Source of the DNA: Methylotenera sp.
GTDB taxonomy: Bacteria > Pseudomonadota > Gammaproteobacteria > Burkholderiales > Methylophilaceae
NCBI RefSeq assembly: GCF_029945535.1
Contig: NZ_JAQSCU010000018.1
Coordinates: 367,340 to 431,339, forward strand
Length of the DNA: 64,000 nucleotides
Reading direction: 5' to 3'
Position 1 is the stretch's first letter. Every line of letters begins with the position of its first letter. The notes beneath the pieces are model-generated. The model saw only the letters and a program-made list of their open reading frames with translations, had not been told where the DNA came from and searched no databases. Below, piece after piece: positions 27,123 to 36,600 of this stretch. The position numbers were made by a program, and so were the translations under genes.

Positions 27123-27197
27123 GGGGGGGTCTTGAACCCAAGCGTAATGCCATTTGCAAGATTCACCGCGTGGGCAACCAAGTTGCCCACCCTACAA
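27122..27197. repeat. Short interspersed repeat family 2, copy 1
   Basis: Starts in a G-run, then CTTGAACCCAAGCGTAA, a variable middle with GCGTGGG, and ends ACCCTACAA. The internal GTGGGCAACC-AA-GTTGCCCAC is a hairpin. The same layout occurs at 52433-52508 with CTTGAACCCACGCGTAA and CCCTACAA. It sits directly between the two-helix protein gene and tpm. Confidence 0.7.
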
Positions 27198-27207
27198 GTG
27201 GAGAAAT

Positions 27208-27867
27208 ATGAAACACGACTTTTGGCATCAAAAATGGGAAAAAAACGAGATTGGTTTTCACTTACCTGATGCCAATCCTTTGTTGGTTCAGCACTTCCCT
27301 GCACTCAATTTAAAACCAGAATCTAACCCAAAGATAAGTCCTCGTGTATTTTTACCCTTGTGCGGTAAAACTTTGGATATTGCATGGTTGCTGGCGCAGG
27401 GCTATCGCGTTGCGGGAGCTGAGTTAAGCAGCATTGCAATTGAAGATTTATTTAAAAGCCTTAACTTAACGCCCAATATCAAAACAATTGGTGAAGTAAC
27501 GCATTACAGCGCACCTAATATTGATATATTTGTGGGAGATATTTTCAAAGTATCACCCACCATGTTGGGTGCAGTGGATGCGGTGTATGACAGAGCGGCT
27601 TTAGTGGCTTTACCAGAAGATATTCGAAAGCTTTATACCGCGCATTTAATCACACTCACCAACCATGCACCGCAACTGCTGATTTGCTTTGAGTATGACC
27701 AAAGCTTGCATGCTGGCCCACCTTTTTCTATTAGCGCGGATGAAGTTAAACAGCATTACCAAGTGAGCTATGATTTAACTTTGCTGGGCAGTACCGCCGT
27801 TATTGGTGGTTTAAAAGGGCTATGTCCTGCCACTGAGCACGTATGGTGGTTAAAGCCGCTGAAGTAG
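27208..27867 (+). CDS. tpm: Thiopurine S-methyltransferase family protein
   Basis: Product of 219 residues beginning MKHDFWHQKWEKNEIGFH, the typical bacterial TPMT start. The SAM-binding motif is VFLPLCGKTLDIAWLLAQGY, followed by GAELSSIAIE. DAVYDRAALVALPEDIR is also conserved. Bacterial members methylate sulfur, selenium or tellurium compounds. The upstream in-frame ATG at 27154 lies in the repeat and is rejected; GTGGAG precedes the chosen start. It is convergent with the HPP/CBS gene. Confidence 0.93.
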   Translation: MKHDFWHQKWEKNEIGFHLPDANPLLVQHFPALNLKPESNPKISPRVFLPLCGKTLDIAWLLAQGYRVAGAELSSIAIEDLFKSLNLTPNIKTIGEVTHYSAPNIDIFVGDIFKVSPTMLGAVDAVYDRAALVALPEDIRKLYTAHLITLTNHAPQLLICFEYDQSLHAGPPFSISADEVKQHYQVSYDLTLLGSTAVIGGLKGLCPATEHVWWLKPLK

Positions 27868-27900
27868 CACCCCATCAGATCAAATCAGCCTGCAAAGCAG

Positions 27901-29052
27901 TTATCGATACAAGGCATTAATCACGTCGGTTTGCGACAATATGCCTACCAAACGCTTTTCATCATCAACCACTGGAATGACATGCAGCGCATGCGTCGTA
28001 ATCAGCGGAATAATGTGGACAATGTGTGCGTCATGCTGAATGGTCACCGCTGGGGTGCTCATGATTTGCCCAACCACTTCAGGTTGAGTGCTGTGGGTAC
28101 GATGCGACCGACGGATAAGTTGTTTAAAGCGTGATTCCACATGCGCAAATGATTCGGGTTTAGCATGGCGCATAAAGTCATCATGACTTAATAGACCAAT
28201 CACGCGATTTGCTTTGTTGACTATGGGGATTGCAGGATATGGGCATAGGCGGAGTTTTTCCCAAGCATCCTCTAACCGATGTCCATACTCTAAGGCAAAA
28301 GTCACGGGACTCATGATTTTATAGCATTGAATTTCACCCAGCTTACGCTTATAGGCATTGAGCTCTGTTTGCTCTAACAACTGTTTAAGATTATCGCGGT
28401 TAATATCAATAATTTGATCAAACTGCTGTAACGCTGCGTTGAGGTCTTCTTCACGAAACCCGAATTGATAATGCATTTGCGTGGGTGAAGCGGACTTTTC
28501 AGTTGCTGACGCAGGCGGATAAGTGCGCCCAGTCAGATTATTGTAAATCAACGCCATACCTAATAATAAAAAGCTGTTGATTGCAACTGGCCAAAATACA
28601 AAACTATATCCAAGCGCATGAATTGCTGGACCGCCTAAAACGGCCGTTAGTGCGACAGCGCCACTGGGAGGATGCAAGCAACGCAAGGCAAACATAAAGA
28701 TAATGGAAAACATGGCAGCTAAACCAGCGGCGAGCGATACATTATCTGGGAACAGGAGTGCAAAACTCACACCAGTCAGCGCAGCAATGATATTGCCGCC
28801 AACGATTGACCATGGTTGTGCTAACGGGCTGCTGGGTAGCGCAAATAGTAAAACTGACGAAGCACCCATGGGTGCAATCAAGAAAAAGGTCGCGACAGGG
28901 TCGTGATTCACCGCGTATTGTGCAATCAAACCAGTAAATAAAATGCCACACAATGCGCCTACAGCAGCGCGATACTTTTCAGCCCAGCCACCAGTCATCG
29001 CTTGTGGCCAAAAACGCTGTAAATACTGAAACAGCCTAGTTTTCCAATCCAT
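27901..29052 (-). CDS. HPP family membrane protein with C-terminal CBS pair
   Basis: Product of 383 residues. The N-terminal HPP domain has four to five membrane helices (about residues 25-170) with FALRCLHPPSGAVALTAVLGG, the His-Pro-Pro that names the family. Two CBS domains (about 240-300 and 325-383) follow. HPP proteins in cyanobacteria and plastids move nitrite; the substrate here is unknown, and the CBS pair suggests adenine-nucleotide sensing. The start overlaps the end of the HAD gene by one base, so the two are coupled. Confidence 0.85.
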   Translation of the reverse strand: MDWKTRLFQYLQRFWPQAMTGGWAEKYRAAVGALCGILFTGLIAQYAVNHDPVATFFLIAPMGASSVLLFALPSSPLAQPWSIVGGNIIAALTGVSFALLFPDNVSLAAGLAAMFSIIFMFALRCLHPPSGAVALTAVLGGPAIHALGYSFVFWPVAINSFLLLGMALIYNNLTGRTYPPASATEKSASPTQMHYQFGFREEDLNAALQQFDQIIDINRDNLKQLLEQTELNAYKRKLGEIQCYKIMSPVTFALEYGHRLEDAWEKLRLCPYPAIPIVNKANRVIGLLSHDDFMRHAKPESFAHVESRFKQLIRRSHRTHSTQPEVVGQIMSTPAVTIQHDAHIVHIIPLITTHALHVIPVVDDEKRLVGILSQTDVINALYR

Positions 29053-29753
29053 TAGTTTTCCAGTCCACTAGCTTCCAACGCACTCTTACTCCTTAAACTC
29101 AAATTTAACCAATCATTTAGGCTTTCAATCGTAAGATGGCTATTTTGCACTACAAATTCACTTGGTTGTTTTAAATCTGGCACAACCACTACTCTCAACC
29201 CTGCGGCAATGGCGGCGCGCGCACCTGTTTCGCTATCTTCAAAGGCGATGCACTCTTCTGCTTTTAAGCCCAGCTTCTTTACTGCTAGCAGGTAAATATC
29301 AGGGTTGGGCTTGCCGCGTGTAACCTCTTGCCCACTGGTGATATGGCTAAAGTAATCAAGCACGCCAACTTGGCTTAAACGGTGGCGAATATGATGGGTG
29401 GACGATGATGAGGCTACGCTGCATATAATATTATTGCCCTGATAGTGCCTAAGCAACTCACTAGCACCATGCTTGAGTGGGAATGTATTGTTGCGTTCTG
29501 CCAGTAGCGCATCTAACCCTTGCATCACTTGGTTAAAATTACTCACACCATTCAGCTGATCAATCATAATACGGGTAGAGTCAGGTCCAGCACGACCAAT
29601 CAACTCAACATATTCTGCGCGAGTGTAAGTGATGCCCACTTTCTGAGCAGCAGTAATACAGGCTTGCATGATGATGCGCTCAGAATCAATCAGTAGGCCG
29701 TCCATATCAAATATGGCGGCTTTGAGAGTTAATCCATTTACACCATCTTCCAT
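29052..29753 (-). CDS. HAD-IA family phosphatase (beta-phosphoglucomutase-like subfamily)
   Basis: Product of 233 residues. Motif I is AIFDMDGLLIDSERI, motif II the Ser in CSVASSSSTHH, motif III Lys in RGKPNPDIY, and motif IV is AFEDSETGARAAIAAGL. This is the subfamily of YniC/hexitol phosphatases and beta-phosphoglucomutases. It lacks evidence for a specific sugar phosphate. It is first in a two-gene unit with the HPP protein. Confidence 0.85.
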   Translation of the reverse strand: MEDGVNGLTLKAAIFDMDGLLIDSERIIMQACITAAQKVGITYTRAEYVELIGRAGPDSTRIMIDQLNGVSNFNQVMQGLDALLAERNNTFPLKHGASELLRHYQGNNIICSVASSSSTHHIRHRLSQVGVLDYFSHITSGQEVTRGKPNPDIYLLAVKKLGLKAEECIAFEDSETGARAAIAAGLRVVVVPDLKQPSEFVVQNSHLTIESLNDWLNLSLRSKSALEASGLEN

Positions 29754-29898
29754 GCTTTTCTCTATCAGTAGGTCTTAAAAAAAGGTGACTTTACCACAGT
29801 AGAATATTCAGCATTGGTCTTTTTAATATGGTCAATCCGTGTGTACTGATTGCGGCGTTTAATTATAGTAAGTATTTGAATATTTAACACTTAAATGC

Positions 29899-29932
29899 AA
29901 AAAACCTCAACACTATATTAGTTGAGGTTTTT
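29899..29932 (-). terminator. Intrinsic terminator for the small secreted peptide gene
   Basis: AAAAACCTCAAC and GTTGAGGTTTTT form a 12-bp stem around ACTATATTA, with T-runs on both strands. It lies 56 bases after the stop of the minus-strand peptide gene. Confidence 0.85.
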
Positions 29933-29987
29933 ATTAACGGTTAACCATCTTTAGCTAAACATGTTTAGCTAGACGATTTCACAAGTA

Positions 29988-30107
29988 TTATTTTTTAACG
30001 CATTTACCATGGTCGTCTTTATGCTCATCTGGGTGACAATCGTTCGCAAATGCGATGTTTGACATTAAAGCAGTTAAAATAAATAAAACTGATGCGATTT
30101 TTTTCAT
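29988..30107 (-). CDS. Small secreted Cys/His-rich peptide (39 residues)
   Basis: Thirty-nine codons with a classic signal peptide (MKKIASVLFILTALMSNIAFA) and a mature part of only 18 residues, NDCHPDEHKDDHGKCVKK. The mature part has two Cys, three His and five acidic residues, suggesting a disulfide loop or metal binding. AAGGAA lies seven bases before the ATG and a strong terminator follows, so this looks like a real monocistronic gene. I do not recognise a family. The rest of the 29754-30314 gap holds only promoter-like AT-rich DNA. Confidence 0.7.
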   Translation of the reverse strand: MKKIASVLFILTALMSNIAFANDCHPDEHKDDHGKCVKK

Positions 30108-30314
30108 GATTTATTTCCTTTATGTAAAATTAATATTGTCATTTATAAATAGAGTGCAAACATCAAAGTAACGAATCTCTAGGGGATAGTTCATCAGATA
30201 CTTAAAATACTTATCGTCTGTTCTTTATAGAACTTTAGCTTTTTGCGTAGTTTTATTCATAAATTGAGTGGGTGCTTAATTTTATAGTTCGGCTTACATG
30301 CTAAAATTTAAAGC

Positions 30315-31097
30315 ATGAATAACAAATCTTTTAAATTAGCAACATGGAACGTCAATTCTTTAAATGTTCGTCTTCAACATGTATTGGATTGGTTGCGCGA
30401 TAACCCAATTGACGTGCTTTGCTTGCAAGAAACCAAGCAGGAAGATAGCAAGTTTCCTTATGCCGAGCTAAAGGAAGCTGGTTACAACGCTATTCATAGT
30501 GGGCAAAAAACATACAATGGTGTGGCTATTTTAAGCACGCATGAAATGACAGAAGTAGAGCATAGTATTGCCGATTTTGAAGATGAGCAGAAGCGCGTGA
30601 TTTCAGCCACCATTAACGGCGTACGCGTAGTGTGTGTATACATTGTGAACGGCCAGGCGGTTGATTCTGAAAAGTATGAGTACAAGATGCGCTGGTTAAA
30701 CGCGCTCAATACTTGGCTGGCTGGAGAGCTTAAAAAGTACCCGAAATTAGTTGTATTAGGTGATTACAATATTGCACCTGAAGACCGCGATTGCCACGAC
30801 CCTGCTGCTTGGATAGGACAAATATTAGTCAGCCCACAAGAGCGCGAGCATTTCCAAAAACTACTACAATTAGGCTTACATGATAGCTTCCGGCTGTTTG
30901 AACAGGCTGAGAAAAGCTTTAGCTGGTGGGATTACCGCATGATGGGCTTTAGACGTAACTTTGGTATGCGCATTGACCATATTTTAGTCAGCGACGCCCT
31001 TAAATCTGCTTGTATCGCTGCGACTATCGACAAAACACCACGCAAACTGGAAAGACCTTCTGACCATACGCCTGTGATCTTGGAATTAGGTCTTTAA
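30315..31097 (+). CDS. xth: Exodeoxyribonuclease III (AP endonuclease)
   Basis: Product of 260 residues of the exonuclease-endonuclease-phosphatase fold. The N-terminus KLATWNVNSLNVRL, the metal ligand in LCLQETKQED, the GDYNIAPEDRD motif and the C-terminal IDHILVS and PSDHTPVILEL are all present. It cuts DNA at abasic sites and degrades 3' ends in base-excision repair. It stands alone after an AT-rich promoter region and converges on ntrX. Confidence 0.95.
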   Translation: MNNKSFKLATWNVNSLNVRLQHVLDWLRDNPIDVLCLQETKQEDSKFPYAELKEAGYNAIHSGQKTYNGVAILSTHEMTEVEHSIADFEDEQKRVISATINGVRVVCVYIVNGQAVDSEKYEYKMRWLNALNTWLAGELKKYPKLVVLGDYNIAPEDRDCHDPAAWIGQILVSPQEREHFQKLLQLGLHDSFRLFEQAEKSFSWWDYRMMGFRRNFGMRIDHILVSDALKSACIAATIDKTPRKLERPSDHTPVILELGL

Positions 31098-31113
31098 GAC
31101 TACACGTTTAGGA

Positions 31114-32433
31114 CTACTTAATCTTAATTCCTAGCTGCTTGAGCTTGCGATACAAATGCGTACGCTCTAAGCCTGCAATATCCGCTAATTTACTCATGTT
31201 ATTCAATGCATCTTTCATGTGATGTTGAAAATACATACGTTCAAAATCATCGCGCGCTTCGCGCAAAGGTTGGTCTAGGAACGACAAGCTTCCATTAGCA
31301 GCGGTATTGGTTTCTTCAACTTGAACTGGCTTAGGTTTTTTGATTTCAGCTATTTTCACCTGTACTTCAGGGTCATCAAATTGATGTAAAACACGCTTCA
31401 CATCCTCTAAAGTGATTTTTTCACCCAAACTGGTATGTATTAAATTTCTGATTGCCGCATCTAACTGTGCCAAATCACCAGGCCAATTGGCATTGCGCAA
31501 GCCATTCAACGCCGCGACATCAAACTCTCGGTATTCCAGACCAGCTAGTTCCAATTGCAAATTAGCGATCGCCACCACTAAGTCAGGGATATCTTCTCTG
31601 TGCTCTTCCAAAGCTGGCACACGCAAAGATACAGCTGACAAAGCCTGAAATAAATTATGATCAAATAAAGATTCAGCTTGTAGCTTAGGTAAATTCTCGC
31701 TGGTGCCGCACACAACGCGCACATGGTATTTTTCTGACTTTGCAATCAACAGCAATAAACCTTTTTGCTCAGCCTTTTTAAGATCGGCTATTTCAGGAAT
31801 GTACAACACGCCGCCACGAATCGTTTCAAGAATATCCAAAGGCGTATCAACAAGTTTGTTGAAGTCAGTCAGTTGCAACCACGGGCTACCTGCATCTTGT
31901 AAGTAGCGTGCGCAAAGTTCGGCTCCACAACCTTTAGGACCAATCAACAAGACTGGCGTTGGGCTGACGCCGACAGCAATTTTATCTAGCCTATCTTTAA
32001 GCGCTGTCACAATCGGGCTTTTGCCCAAACTGGTGAGATTCATTTCAGATTTAGGTAGCTGCTCGCTGTGTTTTAATGCGGCACTGACGGTTTTTAATAG
32101 TTTTTGTAGTGCAATTGGCTTTTCTAAGAAATCAAAAGCGCCGATGCGCGTTGCTTCAACGGCAGTATCAATCGTGCCATGACCAGACATCATCACCACA
32201 GGCATCGTCAACAAGCTGCTATTCGCCCACTCTTTAAGCAGCGTAATGCCATCGCAATCTGGCATCCAAATATCTAGCAGCACGATGTCAGGGCGCTCAT
32301 GCAAGCGAGCCGCACGTGCTGCAGCAGCATTTTCAGCCAACTGCACTTGGTAGCCTTCATCTTGCAAAATATCGCGCAAAAGCTCGCGTATCCCGATTTC
32401 GTCGTCAACGACTAATATATGTTTTGATGCCAT
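31114..32433 (-). CDS. ntrX: NtrX-like response regulator with eroded AAA+ domain
   Basis: Product of 439 residues. Receiver domain (1-120) with phospho-acceptor Asp in DIVLLDIWMPD and MSGHGTIDTAV; central region (about 145-345); C-terminal Fis-type helix-turn-helix (KLADIAGLERTHLYRKLKQ). The central AAA+ domain is degenerate: Walker A reads GPKGCGAE instead of GxxGxGK[ST], the GAFTGA loop that contacts sigma-54 is absent, and the region around VLYIPEIADL replaces the Walker B surroundings. It therefore probably regulates transcription without activating sigma-54. The cognate kinase NtrY is encoded 12 bases upstream. Confidence 0.88.
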   Translation of the reverse strand: MASKHILVVDDEIGIRELLRDILQDEGYQVQLAENAAAARAARLHERPDIVLLDIWMPDCDGITLLKEWANSSLLTMPVVMMSGHGTIDTAVEATRIGAFDFLEKPIALQKLLKTVSAALKHSEQLPKSEMNLTSLGKSPIVTALKDRLDKIAVGVSPTPVLLIGPKGCGAELCARYLQDAGSPWLQLTDFNKLVDTPLDILETIRGGVLYIPEIADLKKAEQKGLLLLIAKSEKYHVRVVCGTSENLPKLQAESLFDHNLFQALSAVSLRVPALEEHREDIPDLVVAIANLQLELAGLEYREFDVAALNGLRNANWPGDLAQLDAAIRNLIHTSLGEKITLEDVKRVLHQFDDPEVQVKIAEIKKPKPVQVEETNTAANGSLSFLDQPLREARDDFERMYFQHHMKDALNNMSKLADIAGLERTHLYRKLKQLGIKIK

Positions 32434-32445
32434 TTTCTATCTTCT

Positions 32446-34602
32446 TTATGATTCTGTGTTACTAGTTGCGTCTATCAAGAGTGGAATTTTAATTGCTACA
32501 ATTGCGCCTGTTGTTTGCATTGCCTTTGGCACATTTTCAATTTTAATACTGCCTTTATGTTCTTCAATAATCTTTTTCACGATAGCTAAACCTAAGCCCG
32601 TACCATGTGATTTGGTAGTCACATATGGCTCAAACACCCGCAACAACATGTCTTCAGGAAAACCTAGCCCATTATCGGTGACGGTTAGCGCTAACATTTC
32701 ACCTTCAATTTTTGTTTGAACCGCTATCGTGGCATCAGTCTGATCTACAAGTGCATCTTGGGCATTTTGCAGCAAATTATGTATCACTTGGCGTAGCATC
32801 GTGCTATCACCTTTAATCGGACAAGGCTGCTTTTCTAGCACCAAACTTATCTTGCTGCCCGACTGGTCGTAAAGCGAGACGACTTCTTTAATCAGATTAT
32901 TTAAATCTAATTTTTGCAATTGTGGCGCTGGTGAACGTGCGTAGTCACTAAACTCATTCACCATGCGCTTCATCGCATCGACTTGGTTGACGATGGTTTC
33001 TGTCGAGCGTCTTAACATCTCTGCATCGGCCGCATTGAGCTTACTCAGTAATTTATGCGACATGCGTTCTGCTGATAGTTGAATCGGCGTAAGTGGATTC
33101 TTAATTTCATGCGCAAGCCGTCTTGCCACCTCGCCCCACGCCGCGTCTCGCTGCGCCTGTATCATGGTTGTTGCATCATCAAACACCGCGACATAGCCAC
33201 CATCAGGCAAGCGCGTACCACGCACTGTGAGTATCTGTTTGCCATGCGCGCTCAACAACTCCACTTGCGTTTGCGCATCTTCTTTATGTGTGCCAGCTTG
33301 CTCAACGTCATCTAAACTATTCATGGCTACGGTGAGTAAAAAATTATCTAACCGAGGGTGTTTAAGATTAATTTGATCTAGCTTTAAACCTACATAACCT
33401 TCTAGTGGCACGCCTAATATATTCATGGCGGCTTCATTAAATGTACGTAACTCACCGCGCTTATTAAGCGCCATGACACCAGAAGACAAATGCGCCAATA
33501 TAGTTTCTAAGTAGCCACGAGCAGCTTCTACGCGGGCTCGGTTGCTATCGGCAGCTTTAGTCGCATCGTCTAACTGTTGCGTCATGCTGTTAAAAGATTG
33601 AACCAGCACGCCCAACTCATCTTTACCATGGGCAGGCAGCATCGTGCTGTAGTCACCGCTGGCAATTGCCTTAGTACCTTCTGCCAACACCGTTAACGGG
33701 GCTGATAGCTTACGACTTAACACGAAAGCCACTGCAACCGCACCCAACATTGCTAGCATCATCACCAAGGTCAGTGTGAGAGCGAATACTTCTCTTAATG
33801 AAGCACGGCTATATGAAAGCTGCTGGTAATCCTGATAGACATCCTGCACCGCTTCAGCAGTGGTAGCGAGAGGTTTAGGCACTGGTTGCAGCAGCTGCAA
33901 GATGCGCGTCTCCCCAGTTAAGTCTTGACCATTCACTGGCGCTAACACACGCAGATACAAACCTTTATTGCCTATGGGCTCGATACTTGCCAATATATGT
34001 TTACGCGCTTGCCTTAGCTGCGCCACGCTTGGCAATTCGGGTAAAAAACTACCTGAATCACTACTTGATACCTCTAAAATTCTGCCTTGTACCGTTAATA
34101 AAGTCAGGTCTTGTATGCCGCTTTTTTCACGTAAGTCATTCAAGATTGAATGTGTATTTGCTGGCTGAAAAGACAGCGTCGTCGCCATGCTCTCGCCTTT
34201 TTCCTTCACATCTGCCAGCATAATATCTAAGGCTGTACGCCCTAAATTAAGCCCGCCTTCAAGCGCGGCCTCTACCTTCACGTTAAACCAGGATTCAATA
34301 GACCTTGTTAAAAAATTCACTGAAACTAGATAGACGATTAAACCAGGAATAATCGCCATCATCGCAAAGCTTGATAATAGGCGCAGGGTAAAACGGCTAC
34401 CCACAACGCCTTTACGAATTTGTCGGTACAAACGAAAAATCTGATAACCAATCAACACAATCAAGAATGTCGCTAATACGCCATTGAGTGTCACCAGTAA
34501 AGTGTAGTATTCACCAGAGGCAGCAGTATTAGCACTTGCGTTTGATAGCAAATACAGTAAAAAGCCGCCTAAGGCAGCACTCACTAGAACGACATATTTC
34601 AT
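32446..34602 (-). CDS. ntrY: NtrY-like sensor histidine kinase
   Basis: Product of 718 residues. Three N-terminal membrane segments (about residues 5-105) and a periplasmic or sensory region are followed by a fourth helix near 285, a HAMP domain (SRKLSAPLTVLAEGTKAIASGDY), a PAS domain (about 365-470), the HisKA box with the phospho-His in RRLAHEIKNPLTPIQLSAERM, and the ATPase domain with N-box and GTGLGLAIVKKIIEEHKG. This is the NtrY architecture, linked to nitrogen, redox or envelope sensing in different species. It precedes ntrX and follows the DUF4390 gene by 13 bases. Confidence 0.93.
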   Translation of the reverse strand: MKYVVLVSAALGGFLLYLLSNASANTAASGEYYTLLVTLNGVLATFLIVLIGYQIFRLYRQIRKGVVGSRFTLRLLSSFAMMAIIPGLIVYLVSVNFLTRSIESWFNVKVEAALEGGLNLGRTALDIMLADVKEKGESMATTLSFQPANTHSILNDLREKSGIQDLTLLTVQGRILEVSSSDSGSFLPELPSVAQLRQARKHILASIEPIGNKGLYLRVLAPVNGQDLTGETRILQLLQPVPKPLATTAEAVQDVYQDYQQLSYSRASLREVFALTLTLVMMLAMLGAVAVAFVLSRKLSAPLTVLAEGTKAIASGDYSTMLPAHGKDELGVLVQSFNSMTQQLDDATKAADSNRARVEAARGYLETILAHLSSGVMALNKRGELRTFNEAAMNILGVPLEGYVGLKLDQINLKHPRLDNFLLTVAMNSLDDVEQAGTHKEDAQTQVELLSAHGKQILTVRGTRLPDGGYVAVFDDATTMIQAQRDAAWGEVARRLAHEIKNPLTPIQLSAERMSHKLLSKLNAADAEMLRRSTETIVNQVDAMKRMVNEFSDYARSPAPQLQKLDLNNLIKEVVSLYDQSGSKISLVLEKQPCPIKGDSTMLRQVIHNLLQNAQDALVDQTDATIAVQTKIEGEMLALTVTDNGLGFPEDMLLRVFEPYVTTKSHGTGLGLAIVKKIIEEHKGSIKIENVPKAMQTTGAIVAIKIPLLIDATSNTES

Positions 34603-34615
34603 TTGAGAAAATTAA

Positions 34616-35185
34616 TCATTTAAACAAACTAGGCACCCACTCAAAACGCTGCGAACTCATTTTCCAGTCATCTGAGCCCATGGCATCGCCTTGTAATACT
34701 TTTGGTAATTTTTTGGGGTCAAGCCGCATCAATACAGCGGCTTTATAATGTTCGCCTTTTTCTACTTCAGACTTCTGAAATACTTTTAAGTCACTGATTT
34801 CAGATAAGTCATCGGTAGCTTCATCTAAACGCACAAAAGCTTTTTGCTGATCGCCACGAATGACTAAAAACTGTCTGGAAAGCGCATGGTAGCTTAAAGT
34901 CACATGGTGAGTCACTGTCACCACCTCGTCGTCAAACCAATATTTACGGGGTTTTGCTAGCTGAAACTCAATCAAGAAATTAAGCTCAAAGCCTTTGCTA
35001 ATGGCCTCTTCCATCTTCTCGCTAAACTTCATGTCAACGTCTGCATTCAGCGCATAGGAATCGTCAAGTGGAGCTAGCGATGCACTCCTGATATTCATAC
35101 TGCTGCTACCTGCCAATGCCGTTGTTGCAAACAGCATGAGCAAGCAGATAGATAAAAGTTGTTTAATTTTTTTGCAGCAATGCAT
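34616..35185 (-). CDS. DUF4390 domain protein, exported
   Basis: Product of 189 residues with a signal peptide (KKIKQLLSICLLMLFATTALA) and a DUF4390 domain with segments LNADVDMKFSEKMEEAISKG, YHALSRQFLVIRG and MRLDPKKLPKVLQ. Function is unknown, but the gene regularly sits between rsmB and ntrY in Betaproteobacteria, suggesting an envelope role linked to that kinase. The frame is open to 35338 inside rsmB; the Met at 35185 is preferred because it leads straight into the signal peptide and overlaps rsmB by only 23 bases. Confidence 0.85.
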   Translation of the reverse strand: MHCCKKIKQLLSICLLMLFATTALAGSSSMNIRSASLAPLDDSYALNADVDMKFSEKMEEAISKGFELNFLIEFQLAKPRKYWFDDEVVTVTHHVTLSYHALSRQFLVIRGDQQKAFVRLDEATDDLSEISDLKVFQKSEVEKGEHYKAAVLMRLDPKKLPKVLQGDAMGSDDWKMSSQRFEWVPSLFK

Positions 35186-36509
35186 AGAAAAAGCCATCGT
35201 GTGCATTTGTAGGGATAAGCTGACCATTGATTTGAGTGATTTCTGCTGCGGCATAATTATCTGGCAACACAAATGGCAATTGAGTTGCATCCGCATTATT
35301 TTGTAAGAAATTATCCACTTGTCCTTGATTTTCTTCATTAAAAACAGAGCACGTTACATAAAGTAATTTACCACCCTTTGCCAACATCTGCCATAAATTA
35401 GCCAGAATTTTAGCCTGTTGACGAGTAAAAGAAGCAATATCAGCCTCGCGTCTCAACCATTTGATATCCACATGGCGTCGCACGATGCCAGATGCGCTAC
35501 ATGGCACATCCGCTAATATTCTGTCGAAAAGCTGCTGCGCAGTTTTCTCTTCACTCCACCAATCAGTCATTGATGCATCGCCAACCAAAAGGTTCGCTTG
35601 CAACTTCATGCGGCTCAAATTACTTTGTACACGCTGCAAACGCGTTTCATCAGAATCTAAAGCCGTTAAAGCTACATCTGCCAGCTCCAAAATATGCCCC
35701 GTTTTACCGCCGGGCGCGCAACAAGCATCCAACACGTTCATGCCAACGTTGGCTTCGAGCAGATAGGCCGCCAGTTGTGCACCTAAATCTTGTACAGAAA
35801 CAATACCATCGCTAAAACCTGGGATTTTTTCTACAGGCACAGGATTCGTCAAAATCAAAGCCTGTGCGCCGATATGTTTGGCTTCAATGTCTTGGCGAGT
35901 TAGTAGCTGTAAGTAATCCTGCATGCTGATTTTTTGCGTATTCACCCGCAAAGTCATAGGCGGATGTTGATTGCCCGTTTCTAGCATGCCCTGCCAGTGG
36001 TTTGGGTACTGAGTCTTAAGCTTGTTAACCCACCACTGAGGATAAGAATAAACCGCCACTTCGCTAGATTTGAGCTTTGCGGCGAGTTGGTCTTTTTGAC
36101 GTAAAAAATTCCGCAAAATCGCATTCACTAACCCCTTAGCCCAACTTTTTGGCGCAGGACGCTTTAACTGGCTCACCGCATGTACCGCTTGATTAACCAC
36201 TGTGAACGAGTCAGCTTTATCATGCAACAACTGATAAATGGCAACTAACAACAAGGCATTGATACGGTCGTCCGTTAACGGTTTTTCGAGCAATTGCACT
36301 AGGTAAGCATCAATCTCACCATAAAACCGCAAAGTTCCGTAACTCAAATCCTGCGCGGCTCCACGCTGTTGTGGCGTAGCGCTAGGAAACACCGCCAAAG
36401 CCGCAGGCAAAGCCAAAGTAAGATTACGACCAGACAACACCTGATTCACAGCATTCGCAGCGATTTGTTGAGATATATACAAAGAAAACTTTCTTGATGT
36501 TAAAACCAA
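35163..36509 (-). CDS. rsmB: 16S rRNA (cytosine-967 C5) methyltransferase RsmB
   Basis: Product of 448 residues. The N-terminal NusB-like RNA-binding domain (1-140) is followed by a Rossmann methyltransferase domain with SAM motif DACCAPGGKTGHILELA, the PC motif DVPCSASG and the catalytic Cys in YVTCSVFNEEN. It methylates C967 of 16S rRNA. The start appears to be TTG at 36509 with no clear ribosome-binding site, so the exact start is uncertain. It belongs to the conserved def-fmt-htpX-rsmB-DUF4390-ntrYX run, though repeat copy B separates it from htpX. Confidence 0.94.
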   Translation of the reverse strand: MVLTSRKFSLYISQQIAANAVNQVLSGRNLTLALPAALAVFPSATPQQRGAAQDLSYGTLRFYGEIDAYLVQLLEKPLTDDRINALLLVAIYQLLHDKADSFTVVNQAVHAVSQLKRPAPKSWAKGLVNAILRNFLRQKDQLAAKLKSSEVAVYSYPQWWVNKLKTQYPNHWQGMLETGNQHPPMTLRVNTQKISMQDYLQLLTRQDIEAKHIGAQALILTNPVPVEKIPGFSDGIVSVQDLGAQLAAYLLEANVGMNVLDACCAPGGKTGHILELADVALTALDSDETRLQRVQSNLSRMKLQANLLVGDASMTDWWSEEKTAQQLFDRILADVPCSASGIVRRHVDIKWLRREADIASFTRQQAKILANLWQMLAKGGKLLYVTCSVFNEENQGQVDNFLQNNADATQLPFVLPDNYAAAEITQINGQLIPTNAHDGFFYALLQKN

Positions 36510-36600
36510 TTAATTAAGTCTTGATTTTACTTGATAACAGCGCGCTCGGGGCTATTCATACAGCGAAACATCGATGAAGTAGATTTTAAGTCTCTCCTGC

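Noticed and set aside
35186-35338. N-terminal extension of the DUF4390 protein into rsmB
   Set aside because: It would be a long overlap with rsmB in another frame; the internal Met leads into a proper signal peptide.
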